Positions 36,621-50,998 are shown, numbered from the stretch's first letter. The stretch: DNA of 64,000 bases from Termitomyces sp. T153 (GCA_018296165.2 JACKQL020000019.1:744001-808000), one strand, 5' to 3'. The notes: a model not told the origin generated them from the letters alone. A program made the numbers and translations.

Positions 36621-37163
36621 GTGTTTAGCCAAGGAGGTGCAACTTTGTCTATGAGTCAGAGTGGCGCCCAGGACTTTCAACTTGGTCCAGTATCGTCTTC
36701 CTCCGACAAACGGTTCAGCCTATCCAGCCGAAACCCCTTACATACTTACTGGACCCGCACTCTCCCATTCACCTATCATTCAGACCGAGGTCAATATGGA
36801 AACAGATATTTCTCCGACGCCCCAAGCCCTTCGCTCATGATCTCGAGTTCCAAAAGATTGCGAACTTCGAATAACCTCATTCGCTTCTCAGAATCGCTTT
36901 TGGACCAAATTCTGGAACGGACAATGAACACTAATACATCATCGATGTCTCAGTTGCCTGTGCGCTCATCCTTCTACCAAACGTACAATGGCAATCCATT
37001 CTTGACTTGGGAACCTCTCCTACCTGCCCCGGCCCTTGTTGCTGGGCCCCTTTTTGCCGATGAGGTATCGTCATGTACGTCTCGCTGTACCTGTCACAGG
37101 ATGTTATCCGAGCAGCACATGGCCTCTATCAGTACACTTTCACCGGTTTCATCTTCATGTTGA
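36621..37163 (+). other. Ser-rich open reading frame, possible exon
   Basis: A 180-codon open frame with many Ser, Pro and Thr residues and no recognisable domain. It lies just upstream, on the same strand, of the fragment at 37266-37865 and could be an exon of the same gene. A different frame is also open in parts, so coding is unproven. Confidence 0.25.
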
Positions 37164-37265
37164 AACCTACAGCCCACTGATCAAACAGCACCTCTGACAC
37201 CGACTCGAGTTCTTTGTACGCCAACATTGTCCGAAAGGTCCCAAGCGGGATTTGATAGTCGGATG

Positions 37266-37865
37266 GCAACTAATACCTATGCGGAGATCCCGCGTTTCAC
37301 GCGACTCGGCATTACCGCCCCAAATAACATTCTCCCGATACCGGCACGGGAGTATAAGCGGGTACATAGCAAAGGCAAAGCTCTCTCCTGGTCGAGATTC
37401 GTCGCTCAAGGGGATGAGAAGTCTTGACTCCTTGACAACGACCGAGACTATCATCGGCTCCTCCTTGGTGACGCTCTCGTTGTCTTCAAGCATGACCGTA
37501 TGAGTCTATCAGATGTAGAGACCGTGCTTGGTGGTGAGGAGGGGACCACCAAAATTATCACAGTAGAACGACCATTTGACCCGTCATCGATTCCACTCGT
37601 GTGCGTCCACGGAGTCCTATGTCTTTATTGGGCCTGCACTCGAGACTATGATCGAGGGGTTGCTCACAAGACGGGTTTGTCATTGGGTGCAAGAAGTCCC
37701 TTATGTCAATGCCTGGGACGGATACGAGTAGACAAGGTGAAACGCATGGTGGTATTCTCTCAAAGTGCGGGAAAGAAGCGATGTGGATGTAACATGGTCA
37801 CTGTACTTGATTTTCTGACGTGGAGCCGAAGTTTGGTATTCAAGGAGTTGAACGTTGATGAGTGA
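37266..37865 (+). pseudogene. Unknown-protein gene fragment, duplicate of 63444-63950
   Basis: Shares long DNA similarity with 63444-63950: TYAEIPRFTRLGITAPN, PAREYKRV, AKLSPGRD, MSLSDVETVLGGEEGTTKIITVE. Here the match changes frame near 37365, where 37252-37503 carries AKLSPGRDSSLKGMRSL. So this copy is either frameshifted or spliced differently from the other. It ends at TGA 37863-37865. The family is not recognised. A Ser/Thr-rich composition suggests a regulatory or disordered protein, but that is only an impression. Confidence 0.4.
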
Positions 37866-38766
37866 ATATCAAAGCCGGGAAAATAGTGGCGAGAGTATGT
37901 ACTCTACCTGCCAGCTCCAATGATAACGTACATAGAAATTACAAATAGATGTGGCTGCGGCCAATAGTGATGGGAATAACTAGAACCATCATGTCGAGCC
38001 CATAAGATATAATTCCTACAAATAGCCATCCAGTATTATATCAAGGCCGCCGCCAACCCCGTACATCAAGTTTGGACTTCGAAGTCGAAGAAGAGCTGCT
38101 TTACGCCGTGAGGAATGGCTTCCGGCACTTGTATCAACGCCTAGTTTGTCGCTTTCTTTTTTCATACGTACTTGGGGTCTCGTATTGCATCCTTGTGTGA
38201 ATAAGTACACAAGTGGGCTTGCTCATTCTGTTATCATTTTGAGATGTACTGCATACAGCTAATCAAGAATCTACTGGTGACGTATAACATTGTTTCGCAC
38301 ATGTTCAAATTCCACGGGAAAGAATAGTCTTTGTGTCCAAATTTTGACGGGAGCATTGTTGCAATTGCATATGATGACGGAATAAGTCCAGATGCATATC
38401 TCGTCATCAACCAAGCTGACTCTATCGTGCTCCCCAAGAAACTCGGAAATATTGGCGATCAAGAGAAGGCAATCTCCACAAGGCCGAGTCAAGATCAATT
38501 ACGAGTATGCAGTTATCAAAGGTATCAATTATGGCGAACGATATGTACATACAAGGGTTGATAATAATCCTATGTACACGCAAGTAGCAGACAACACGTC
38601 ATAATCGGAAATTCACCAGGAATAGACAAGGAAGGACATCGTCGGTGTGCCATAACCAGATGTGCCTCATCATGCACAAGATAGAAGTCTTGCCTGTGTC
38701 TTGCCTAGGCAGCTGCATCGTTCTGTAGGCACGGTGACAAGTCGAATTGACTTATGTATGCACAGG
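37866..38766. other. Short region without a supported gene
   Basis: Contains a minus-strand frame at 38271-38498 with SEFLGEHDRVSLVDDEICIW, which reads like protein but has no identifiable family or splice partners. The 3-prime end of the MFS gene lies just beyond on the minus strand. Confidence 0.35.
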
Positions 38767-40701
38767 CTATACACGGGATAGCGTTTGATCACCACGATGT
38801 TTTCGGACGAACAAATACCGAGATATTATCATAATGATAGCTCCACAGCAGACCATAACCTTTACCGTTATAGTGATCAATCAAAATGAATACCTGTGTT
38901 TCGAAGTACTCACTCCACAAAAAATTATAGCCTTATGCCACGCAAAGACTCCGTGATTACGGTCGAGGAGAGCTCCTTCTATCGGGGTACCGAAAAGCAA
39001 GGCAAGGCCAACAATCGAGAATGCGATACCCATTCGTGTTCTTTATGAAATAAGATATTAGCAAGGCCAAGCAAAACAGTCATGGGTAGTACCCTTGTTC
39101 TCCCATATGTGTGCTTAACTGCGCAAGCAGCGACGGAATGAGTGAAACGTCTAGATCACACATAAGCATGAAGAATGGAGTTGAATGTGTAACGCAACTA
39201 ACATGAGCCTGACCAAAATCCATACAGCGCACCAATTATAGCAATACTGACAAAGTCGTGGATCCCGAAGATGCAGAAGACTAGACCAGAGGACACGACA
39301 AGACACGGAATAAGCATATTGTATGGTCCGAACTTGTCCGCGAAGATGTTGGGAAGAATCCTTCCGAAAAAGCTCCCCGCATTGATTATTGCTAGCTGTG
39401 GAGTCATTGGAATGACCTCGTGTCCGACGTAAAGCGCTAATTACGCACAACATAGAAGGCAAGGCTTTGCGTTATTCCTTGGCTGATAGCATATAGTTGT
39501 AGGTAAAAATCTTATAAGACATTGATGAGTCTGCAAAAGGAACAAAGTCATTTTAGAACTTACACGGGAAAAACAGGCTAATGTTGATACAGAACGCTGC
39601 TGCGATCGAGCTCAAATATGCAGCGTCTTGAAAAATAACTTTGAACGCAGGTTTGAAGCTGTCATTCGACTGTGTCTTCAAAAGGGGTCGTGGTTTGAAG
39701 AGAATGTTCGCGCCGAGGAGAAGTACGCCAACTAGTGCCGCAGTTACGCGTATACTGTTCGCGAAAGATGTACGTTCGTGGAGCTGGTTAAGCATAATGG
39801 GCCAGACAACGCCGCCTACAGAAGCTCCCTGCATGGAAAGTCCGTATAGTGGCTTTTAACGTGTTTCAGAAGCTTACCGACACGGCGACTCCAGTCGCCA
39901 TTGCTCTGCGACGTTTGAAGTGGTGACTAATGATTGTTATTGACGGCAGAAAGAGTAAGGCTTGCCCGAGCCCCATCCCGAGAGCCTGCGCTAGGAACAC
40001 CTGTCACCTGATGAGTAATTCTAAGACGCCGTCACAAAAACTGGGCGATCACTACTTGATAGTATCGGCCAGGGCGAGTCAGAGATAACATAAACATCGA
40101 AATTACTTGGATTACAGAACCAGAGGCGATCATGAGACGACTGCAGAATGTCAGTGACAATCAAATAGAAAGCAAAAAAACAACGAAAAGTACAAGTATC
40201 CCGCATCAAATGCCCGACCGACAAGAACACCAGGTGCGTACTGCATGAAAAGCTGGAAGCTCCCGATCCAACTATTTGAAGAGAAATAAGTGGACAGGTG
40301 TATGTATACACACGAGTGTAGCATACCTAATGTCGGAAGGCGATCTACTTCGTAAAAATTCTCTCGTATAGTAATCTTGATATACACCAAAAGCGGAGAG
40401 GTAGCTTTGAAAAATCTCAATCAGACTCGAAGTAAGGCACAGAGATCATTCGATAGGCCCGTACCCGTACGTGCAAAACTGAGTGAGCCATCTGGATCAA
40501 GTCAATACCACATAATCACGGCCATTTATTGATCACTCACGTTCCTGCAATTGTCATCCACGCGTCACGTCCTCCATCTACAATGGACCCACTCGGGGTG
40601 TATGGTACTCCCATAACTCGATGAGTGTCTTCTTCAGGCATCTCCTTTGCCTCAGGTGGGGAAATTGACCGAACAGTCTGCGACCGACTGTCCACCGACA
40701 T
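38767..40701 (-). CDS. MFS transporter, monocarboxylate-porter (MCH) type
   Basis: Twelve exons in phase: 40541-40701 (ATG), 40465-40491, 40327-40404, 40271-40348-independent exon 40194-40271, 40056-40140, 39878-40000, 39564-39828, 39449-39510, 39203-39395, 39093-39150, 38914-39040, 38767-38859 (stop TAG). This gives 449 aa. Family landmarks in order: AWMTIAGTWLTQFCTYGYLS, AFGVYQDYYTREFL, SPSDISWIGSFQLFM, PGVLVGRAFDAGYF, LAQALGMGLGQALLFLPS, HHFKRRRAMATGVAVSG, SVGGVVWPIML, FFGRILPNIFADKFGP, GTRMGIAFSIVGLALLFGTP. By family knowledge these are 12-helix plasma-membrane or vacuolar carriers; fungal relatives include riboflavin and monocarboxylate-like porters. Substrate cannot be told from sequence. 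The acidic N-terminal tail is typical. All introns are GT-AG. Confidence 0.92.
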
Positions 40702-43700
40702 GAACGAGGCGGAGAAGGGTTGAACGGACAGAATGGACTAGGGAGACCTTTTATAACTCAATTCGATGGAAGGGGAAGTCGCGGCTGCGACTCGATCGAA
40801 TCAGTAAGGGGACTACATTTGAGGGTCCCAGATTCTAGGTCAAGAATAGTTCAAATTAGGACGGCGACTCGAGATCGGTTTAGGTTACACCATGATTCGC
40901 CCGCGTGGAAGTAACAACAGAAGTTGGACAGAAGCTGGTTCCAAACGGCTGGCTCAGCGGAGATTGCCGTTGAATCGCCGGCTTTGCCGGTAGTACATAC
41001 ATCCGTCACAGTTTCATGATGGCCGTTCTCTAGGATCGCCTACAGCCGTAGGTTCACCGAAGCTACTACAGAGGTAGGGAGGCAAGGTAACTTTCAAGCA
41101 TTGCATGTATGAATATGAAAGAATAACTTTAATCATGCAAGAAGATATTAAAAGCACGGATGACGTCTTCTGCCTCCTTCTGTGTCGGATGTTAGAGTAT
41201 CTTGCACGTCATGCGGGTCGGTGGATGAATGGAGTCGATATGTAAGGAGTTATATACATCAATAAGTGGAACATCCAAATTGCCAACAGGAGGGTACGCG
41301 TGGGTTTGCTGATATGGTTCGTCGGAGATCACAGGTAGCTCAGCTGGCCCGGCTGTCATAGTAGTGTGTGCAGCAGTGTACTGGCACCGAAATACTATAG
41401 TAGCCATTTTATCAAAGGGCTAGGGTCTTTGGGTTGTACTACATAGCCAGATAAGAATCACACCTTGTCCAGCACTGTTGCATCTCGATTCTCCAGTTAC
41501 ACGGAAGTACGAACCCACCTCCACAGGATGAACGGATGGAGAAGAGATGTCCGGCATCGGCCAGTTACATGATGCATATCGATGAGATCAAAACGAGATC
41601 ACAGTCGCTGGAGTTTCAGGGAGTTGGCGAGGAATTAAAATTAGCATGGTTGTGAAGAGCTACAAGGACAACGACAGAACCCGGCAGGCGACCAAACATA
41701 GAGTCTGTCGGACTAGGAGCCTGTACAACGCGATCTTCCTCAGGAGACTCAGGAGAGAAGGAAGATGGGTTGAGCGTCGAGCCACCTTGGTCGACAGGCA
41801 GATGCAGTGTGGTCAAATAGGGTACGATGCATAGGGCATGACGGTATGGAGTGTTGAAAACGCTAGAAAATCGGATAACCTCGTGGACGGTCCAAGATTC
41901 GAATCGTTTGAAAGGATAAAAGGTCCACCTGGACCTCTCTGAAACGAATGCTCCGAAAAACGTTTGCCAATTCTTACGACAGTTCTCGAAAGGTCCTTGA
42001 CGAGAAATGTGGGAACGACTTGGGTACATTAACTGGTAAAGGATCATGAAGGAATATTATAACCCACGTTTGGCAAACACTATAGAACGGGAGGAGTTGG
42101 GGGAAGAGGCTGCGCATTCCTTGCGCCGAGGGCTACGTATTAGTCTCGCACACTGATAGATTGCCGCTAAATAGTAAAGAATATCATGCCGCCGGTACTT
42201 CGAACGAACGTAAAAAGACCCCGAGGAATTCTCGGCTACTGATGGAGTGCGGATGAAGGGTCATACAAATTTCTGTCAAATTTCCATGAGCTCATATTTG
42301 ACTAGGTCTGTATCCACAAGCTCAGCGCTTTTGGTACCAAACGAGACATGTGCGCAGAAAGGCATGGAACCGATGAGGGGAGTTCACAGGGGGAGTTCAC
42401 AGTTATGTTTTGGATTATCCTCGTGTAGCAGCCCGGCCCAATTCCTAGTACTGTGATCCCACGAGAACGATGGGTTGATGCTTTCATTGTGAGGAGCGTT
42501 TGAGAAGAGGGAACCTGCGACAAAGACTACTATATTAATGAGATCATCAAGCGAAGGGATTACTGACCCATGTACTTACATGTTGTGTTTCAGCCGAAGC
42601 AGGCCAGTCAACGTTCACTTACTCACTGCTGCGAATGCTGGACGGAGATCGAGTTGATCAGATAGGATGGTGGCCAGATCCGAGCATACTCTTTCATACT
42701 TTACCGTGTCTCTTCAATGGTGTCTTCCTTACCCTAACACATCTCCAGTTAGGAGATAAGTTATTCTCACCACAAAACATGCACCTATATTTGATACTTA
42801 ATCACTGATAAAACCTTCAGAAGTTACAAGTTCAGATTGCGCCATTTCGTCTTCTTTACAGAACTTCAGCTAAGAGATATCATCTACTGAAGAATCACGA
42901 CACCGTGACTGAGGATTTGACGATAATGCAATGACATGTGTCATTCATTGTGTCAAGGTCTTCAAACATTGGCTGGAACCGTTTGAGCTATTAATTGTCT
43001 GTAGTTCACCACGTCTGGATGTTCAATCCTCTCCATTTCTCATAGCCACAAGCCAAATCACAGCCGTTTTAGGAACTTGGGCGCGTGCGATTTCTTCTTT
43101 CAGAAAAGCAAATTTTGTGCTGAATTTTTCACAAGCTCTCTGAGTCTAGTTCACTCATTTTTCATCTTTTAGACTTGAAAACAAGTTCATTGTAATCGCC
43201 ATAAAATTGTGCAGGTCATGATTCATGTAGGAAGATGTAAAATCTGCTCTAGAATTATGTCTCGACCACTGATTGTGTGATGTCATGCATGTCATGCATT
43301 GTATCACTCATTTTCTACTCCCACCAACTTCAATGCCTCGATGACGACAAGATGTACTCATGTGCATCCACTACTCACCAGATCTAAAAAGCAGGGTGAT
43401 AAACCAGGCATATGATCTTCACTACAGTCCACACCAGATTGCACGTCAAGGACATCCTCAGCTTCATTCCCTGAGAACTTTCCTACCTGTATACATGTAG
43501 ATCGACTGCATTTCGCCTCGATGCCGTTATAGTTATTCCCACAGTCTTATCTGCAAGACCTGCCCTACTTGATGCAAACAATGGTGTGCCATGTTTCAAA
43601 CATCGCCAATCACTCAAATTCTCGTTTTTTACGGGCTCGAATGTCTGTGAACGAACAAGACTCCACTGATTGTGTTCACTGCAGCTGCTGCAGAATAACG

Positions 43701-44226
43701 AGATAGAAATTGTTCATCTCCCATATGGTGCCCTAGCTTATAAGGTTCCTTACTTGATACTTCTGCTTATTATTGATGTTTATATATTGCATTATATACT
43801 ACATAAGTATACGTTGATCTTATTTGTCCTCGAATCTCGACTCCTTATTGCAAATGAGCATCATGATTTCGCAGGATAAAATCCGGATATTATCGATACC
43901 ATGCCGAAAGGACACACGATGAAACTCAAATAAACAACGACGAACATCTTATTGGAAATTTGTGGGTGGAGATGTGGAGAAATAGTCACCCAAATTCGAA
44001 GCACTGGTAGTAAAGGGCGCCTTTGCTAAGGGCCAACTATATTGTGGCGCGAATGGCTTGAACCTATTCACCGGCTGGGAACAAGATATGGCATACATGG
44101 CGGTCGTCCAGTTCTTTCTTTTGGTACCTCTGACAAATCAAACTGAATACAATGATATTTAAAAGCGTTTTTGTAAGAGGTCATTCTCCAGGATAAGTAG
44201 GTATTCAGGTCTTGATCAAAATACAT

Positions 44227-44247
44227 CGAGCCGAGCCGAGCCGAGCG
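44227..44247. repeat. CCGAG pentamer tandem repeat
   Basis: Three perfect CCGAG units with partial units on each side, in unassigned DNA. Confidence 0.7.
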
Positions 44248-44534
44248 GATCAATGAGCAAGTTCCTTGAAATTCTCGAAAACTTCGCTTCGAGGATGGAA
44301 TAAGCCTGGTTTCAATGTGTCACAGAACTGAGGACCTTCTGCATCTCGTCCCACCTCGGACGAGTCAACTTTACAAAATTTTGGAGAAGATCGCTCAACC
44401 TGCGCAACTTGCAACTCAAGCCTCCAATTCAAGTTCGAACAAATTTCATCATCGGCTGGTGATCTCCCACAGTCTCTCGCAAGCAGTCACTCTCCCAGGT
44501 CTAGATTTCGTAAAGGCTTGGGCAGATTGTGTGT

Positions 44535-44549
44535 TATATATATATATAT
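44535..44549. repeat. TA dinucleotide microsatellite
   Basis: About seven TA units in a row. No associated gene. Confidence 0.7.
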
Positions 44550-45894
44550 CTGATTGTTGGCCACGAAGATTCTAATCCAATTACTAAGGTCGATTAGCCT
44601 CCATTAAGGATGGGCGGGAACTTTCATCTCTCAGTTTTCGAAATCTGCACTGGAGTCCAGGTGATAACCTGGGCGTCTTGACGGACTTTGACCTTGACTC
44701 CTCGTCGCCCTTTGAAATCCCTGAAAATGATTGGAAGTTGTCGGTAGCCGAACTTTTGACGTGCAAAGCTGATTGCGACAAGAGATCTGTGCGCTTATGG
44801 CGAGATCAGATAGAGCCTTATGTCTGGATGATTGTTTCCACCTACATGCATGCAGTTGATGAACATGAATAACACATTTGAATGTAATCTGTGTAAGCCA
44901 CAAGCTACTCACAATGAATATTCGCTAATCCTGCGACAGCGCACTAAGTACTCAGTCACATGCACTATGTCTGCGATTCTGAGTGTGATCTGATGTGGTG
45001 TAAAATGAGCAGAGTTGATACGGTTAGTATGATGTTCGGCTACATATCGAAAAAAAAACACTGGGTGTTCATGCTATCAGTGCCCAAAAAAACCTTATTG
45101 TGACTTGGCTGTTCGCGACACTTTAAACTAGTATACACTAGAGACTCAGTTCTATTTTCCAGTGATTATGGCTATCGTGTAGTTTGCAAACCCGCAGGAC
45201 TCGGGCAACAATCATCAGAATTGATCCCAGATTTGGAAAGTTCCAGAGAAAAGTGTTGTGGCAATTTCCTTTTGCACTGCCGCAAATCTTGCAAATCGAT
45301 TTTTGCTCTTCCACGACTGTGACAGTTAACTGCTCCTTCCTAGGACTAGACTTTTTTGAGGAAATCGAAAGCAATGAGACTCAGGCAGGGAAGTGACAGG
45401 AGTTTTGAGGTTTGAAACATCGTTCAATTGAGCGATGAGACAGAACATATATAAATGCATAGACCAAACAATACATATAAAAAGAGAGGTGCACCCTCGT
45501 CCGGACGCCGCAGTCGCATACCACTTGCATCCCAACAGTCTAATACTCCCCCCGCCCAGTTGTGTCTACTACTTGATGTGCGTCGATGAGTATCGTGGGC
45601 TATTCCTACGCCCTTCGACGGTGTACATAGGCTGGTGTTAGCCGTGATGAGTCAAAGGACGGCCGCACGGCGATGGTAAGCTATTAAGAAAAAGGTCATT
45701 TAGCCCTTGATTTCAATTGGATGCCGACCTGTTGGTTGTCGGCCTGACACCACGTGATGACGGCCAATCCCGAATCAGCCACAGTTTTTGTGAGCTGTAT
45801 AGGATCACTTGTGAAATTCCCACACATCCTTCTCAGCCCCACTCCAGGTGAGCTCGTCGAGCTTCGACGATTTCATCGCTCACACTCCTCAAGG

Positions 45895-46449
<555 letters not shown>

Positions 46450-49099
46450 TCCGTATGCTCAGATTTGTCACAGTATGCGAGGCGAGGACGCATTTCATTA
46501 CATCCATGTACCTATCCATCCCTTCAAACTGTTGATACATCCTTTTATCCGTGTCACTTGTTTATGTGGGCGAGTTTTTCTTGAGCAAGACGACGATTTC
46601 TAGTCTTTTTGAACTGTCGGTAGGGTCCGAACGGGTTGTTGTGGCTTATGTTACTCTCCACATCGCTCATAGCATATATGGTGCGTCCAAACCTTCGATT
46701 CGCACTCGATGACAACTTGCAAACCGTCAAGCCCTGCACTGCTCTGAGAATGAATCATACTCGAAGGACCTATGCCAATTTATATCGCATAGATACTGGG
46801 TGTGGTAGTCATCGATAGGGGAATTCAAAGCTGGTGCAAACGTCGATTTGAATTGATGGGATTCAGTTCTTACCCAGCTGTCCTTGAGCAGTACGACAAT
46901 GCTTAATCCCCGCGCAAAGTTCTGAAGCCTTCGAGGACAAACAGAGTGAATTCAAAACCTTCAACTTGGAAGAACAACTCAAGCCCAGTGAAAAGTCGAT
47001 ATGAGCAAAATAAGCCAAAGAAATACCAATTGAGCAAGCCTGGTCAACGAAGTTCCGAGCCATTTACTTCTGATGATTTGAAATACTTCTCTGTCATATC
47101 ATTAATTGTAGAGCCACCTTGGAATTCTAATGTCCTACAGCATAATATAAGAATGTGAGTCGTCTCTGGTTTCAAACTGGCACCATGGAGTGATATGGTA
47201 TCATGCCTACCTCTAAAGATCTGCTCTGTGGCAACAGCAGACCCTATACAAGAGAATACAATAAACTAATTGTCATGCTACTATGATCATACTGACCAGG
47301 GATAGAGAATATGTCTTGTACAAAAAATACAGATTTAGGAATTGAGCTCGAGCTTGACAACTGCACTACCAGAGGATCAGACCACAAATCTAGTATCTCT
47401 CATCCTCTTCTGTGTTTGCTTACAGTGACTGTAACTGCATGATAGTTTTGAAATTGTATCTTTCCCCTTTACCTTAGTCTTGCTCTGCTTGTATCATGAT
47501 AATTGGCTCCATGCAATCAATGTTATGAGCACAATGACTACAACCTAGATAGATAGATTAAGTGGGGATTGAGGAAAAGAGAAAAAGTTATACTGGTAGG
47601 CACGATTCTGGATACAATCGGCATCCTTGTTCTCCTTGTCTTTCAATCAAGGCAAATGGTCCCACAGATCACAAGATATTTGTGATTGACATTTGGAGCA
47701 ATGATGACAGCACTGAGAGGGAACAGTTGTTCAAATTTGTACAAAACCAGGAATTGCTGAATAGTGCTTGTTGAGGTGGGTCCAACAGTGCTAGAATCAA
47801 GGGAGATGGTCCAGTGGATCATGCAATATCAGTAAATCAGTAATTGAGCACAACATTAAGCATTTAGCATGAAGGGTGGGTGTATGGAGGCAATCCAGGT
47901 ATCAGAATGGTCCTGGAGATAGGGAAAGTAGGTGCAAGAAGAACTGAGGCAAACCAAGCACTCCTTCCCAAGATATGACCCAATGTCCCCTGATGACATC
48001 CACCTCTCATTCTCAAACACAACCCATCCAGCCCCAAACCCTCATCAATCCTTTCCAACAAAATTCTGATAGCAGCAAAAAAGGTTCCAAAGGGGTTCAG
48101 AAAGGGGTCCAGAAGTCAAAGGAAAGCAGAGATATGGGAAACAGCCAGTTCTCCACTATAGCCTCAGTGGGGGGCCACTGGGGCTGGATACACAACAAAA
48201 TGAACAGTTGGTTATGGGTATTCCTCAGTCTCCATCCCAAGTGTGTACAACCCAATTTAATAGTAGAAGTGGTAAGGACAAAGACTGGGGGGGTGGCTGT
48301 GCTACTAAATCTAAAATAGGCCAGAGGGCCCAGTCCATTGGTAGTATTGATATGGTTTTCTTGTTACTTGATTTAGTTTCCTTTACTACACAACACCCTA
48401 GTGATTGGCATATTGAGTGTCATTCAAGGTGTCTACTTTAGCTATGTTTTGGGTTACTGACTTTCATGTGGCATTCCAGCTGACTTGCCTAGGTTACTAA
48501 TGACCATTTCCTGTTACTTACCAACATCATCTCCTTTTAGTTTTATTACCTTTACTTACTATAAATACTGGGATGTTTTCTATACTCCATTGAAGAATTG
48601 TATGCTGTTATAGCTTCAGACTTCAGATCTCAGTCTTTGCAACTCTAAGCTTCTTCCTTCACTCTAGTGCACACTTAGCAACTGTTGTTCAGATGTTGTG
48701 GAGTTAGCACCCTTATCACTCTTGTTTTTCTAGTACCAACTTAGGGTACTATTTCATTGAGTCCTCATTTTGCACTAGCACCAATGGCTAGTTCCAGTTT
48801 GCTACCTCCTTTTTGCCAAACACTTTCACTAGCTTCTAGCAACCCCTTTATCAGCCTGACCTTTCACTACTTACCTTAGCACTCACAACCTTTTGTTAAT
48901 GTCTAGCAACTACTGCTAGCATCTAACAACCCCTTCACCACTTAAGTTCTTCAACTCTCATTTCAGACTGGGTTTTCTGGGACCTAGTTCAGCTTGCACC
49001 CTCATTTTTATAGTTTATCATACACTACTTGTGAAACTGCTGGATGTTTGTGTTCTCTGCATGGCAGCTAGGCAGCAACAGATGTCATCATCATCATTG
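46450..49099. other. Unassigned, partly transposon-like DNA
   Basis: No gene is supported. From about 47370 the composition changes to AT-rich, CpG-poor DNA like the old elements to the right. A TATAAATA box occurs near 48560. 48820-48950 has imperfect internal repeats around CTAGCAACCCCTT and CTAACAACCCCTT. It may hold an old LTR, but no paired ends or target duplication were found. Confidence 0.4.
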
Positions 49100-49579
49100 A
49101 GATCCATTTCTCACTGGGTTTGAATCTTGAGCACAATCCTCAGAGAACAACTCAGTGAATGAGTTTGTGAATAGGTTAAAGAAGGTGCAGGAGGAGGCAC
49201 AGGCAGCATTGGCAAAGGCAAAAAATGACATAGTACAGCACTATGACTGACAACAGACCCCAGCCCCTGCATACAAGCCCAGAAACTGCATTTACTTAAA
49301 CAGCTCTGACAGAAAGACAAAAATACCCTTTCAAAAGCTGTCACATTGTCATCTTGACCCCTTCATGGTGGAGAGACAGGTAGGGCTGTTGGCTTACTAG
49401 TTGAAACTTCCTACAGGCCTGTAGCAGTTGCACCCAGTCTTTGATGTCATCAAGTTGTTCCCAGTTCCAGGAGGCTCTATTCTGGGCCATTGTCCCAGCC
49501 ACTACCACCACCAGTTCTGGTTAATGACAAAGAGGGGTACAAGGTGGAAGAAATTCTTGATAGCAGAATGTATGGTATC
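49100..49579 (+). pseudogene. Integrase C-terminus and start of chromodomain of D
   Basis: Reads in broken frames VNEFVNRLKKVQEEAQAALA, QTPAPAYKPRN, KLSHCHLDPFMVERQVG, LHPVFDVIKLFPVPG, then YKVEEILDSRMYG, matching element B step by step. It is cut within the chromodomain by C2. The rest (IKDIS ... HVPALIQN) follows at 50750-50810. Several stops. Confidence 0.72.
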
Positions 49580-50744
49580 TGTCACAACCCATTCCCAGAA
49601 CTCCAGACCTTGTTCCTAGCCACTTTGCTTCCCCAGAGTTCACCCCCATTCCCCCCTTCAACTTCCCCAACCTTTGCCCACACATGGCACTCACTCTGGG
49701 CAACTCTGACACTTCCCTGGCAAACCCTGATGGCCCCCTGGCTAACTCTGACACCTTCCCCACAGCCATTGATGCCTCCCCTGCCTCTCCTGAACCCCTG
49801 GAACCCTTCCCCACTGTTCATGACTTTGGTGTATGTCATCAACTCATCACCCTAGTTTTCCTGACCAACTTTGGAGCATCACAATGACCCCAGGACAGCC
49901 CATGTTCTCAACTGATCCCATTAGAATATCACTGTGGCCCATCCCCTGATTGCAACTGACACCTGTCAACTCTGCATGGCTCTGATGAGTCCCACTGCCA
50001 GACCCACTGTCCCCCAGAGCTCTCCAGTAGTTAGTATATAAGTTGTAGAGTAGCATCCTGTACTCTAGTCTTGATATTACCTACCTGCCTTATCTGATGT
50101 GTTTCTGATTGTTTCTCTTTTCATGTTTTGTGTTTTGTGTTATGTTCCCCTTTCTCTCAATCTCCTGGTCTTATCTCAGTCTCCCAGTCCTGTCTCATCT
50201 CTATCTTCCTTATTGTTTTGTTATTATTTTGTATCTCTGCTTGAATCTATTTTTGTTCTTGTCTCAATCTTGTCTTGACTCTGTCTTGTCTTGTTTGACT
50301 CTGCTTTCTTTGTGGTGTTCAAGTCCTGTCAACCCTAACACCATTACAAACTCTGTGCTTACAATTATAAACCTCAAACATTCCTTGATCCAACTCCAGA
50401 CCTTGCTAATTGCTTGGCCCCAAAACCCATCAACTTCCATTAATTCCCCATCAAACTCTGGCCCCACTCCCATCACTTGCATAGCCTCCATTTGCCCCAC
50501 ACCTCCAATACTTGCTTCCAGACTTGTGCCTGATGCCCCCTTCAAATTCCACCCTTTCCCATACCCTGTCTTAGACTTCCCTGGACCACTCTGGACTTGC
50601 TTGAATCACTCCCCCTTGCTTATCCTCATAAGTCTCTGAGGTCTAGACCTTTCCCAATGCTGAGCTATCAGTGCAGGATATCAGGTCCACCTAGTAAGGA
50701 CTTGCCCAGTGTAGCTGAGCCCCCATAGTCAGCAGAACCTGACA
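49580..50744 (+). mobile_element. Solo LTR, family C, copy C2 (in chromodomain of D)
   Basis: 1165 bases, TGTCACAACCC to CCTGACA, with perfect target duplication GTATC (49575-49579, 50745-50749). TATATAA near 50035. Similar to C1 and C3 over the whole length, with indels. Confidence 0.87.
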
Positions 50745-50933
50745 GTATCAAGGACATCTCTGGAAAACTGCAGGGAAATGTACATGTACCAGCTCTGATT
50801 CAGAACCTTTATTGCAGGCCACCCCAACACACCAAAGACAATTTGAGGCATCTACCCTATCTCAGTAGCTGAACAAGCAGTCCATGACTTCTTCTAATCT
50901 GCATATCAAGACACCACATGCTATGGGGGGTGA

Positions 50934-50998
50934 TGTTAGGAGACTACCCATTTTGTACTCTGATCTCATTAGGTGGTCAAGGTTGAACCCAAAGTCTC
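50934..50998 (+). repeat. Start of right LTR of D
   Basis: Begins TGTTAGGAGACTACC after a G-rich tract and is interrupted after 65 bases by C3. It continues at 52117. Confidence 0.65.

Larger units (their letters stand above)
40702..45894. other. Long region without a firmly supported gene
   Basis: The best candidates are minus-strand frames at 41616-42047 (ATG-started, 143 codons, containing RFESWTVHEVIRFSSVF) and 41192-41407, and a plus-strand frame at 44678-44872 (WRDQIEPYVWMIVSTYMHA). None has a family I can name or clear splice partners, so all may be chance. The DNA just upstream of 40701 must hold the MFS promoter, and that before 45895 the ubiquitin-L40 promoter. Confidence 0.4.

Noticed and set aside
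41616..42047. 143-codon minus-strand frame as a gene
   Set aside because: No domain, no splice partners and no duplicate copy to test conservation; kept only as a remark in the gap entry.
45754..45894. N-terminal extension of the ubiquitin-L40 frame by 47 codons
   Set aside because: The frame is open by chance. The family begins at MQIF, and the 128-residue length from 45895 is exact.
50109..50639. 176-codon open frame in the family-C LTR
   Set aside because: It is low-complexity Pro, Thr and Leu sequence within a solo LTR, shared with C1 and C3 and without a domain.
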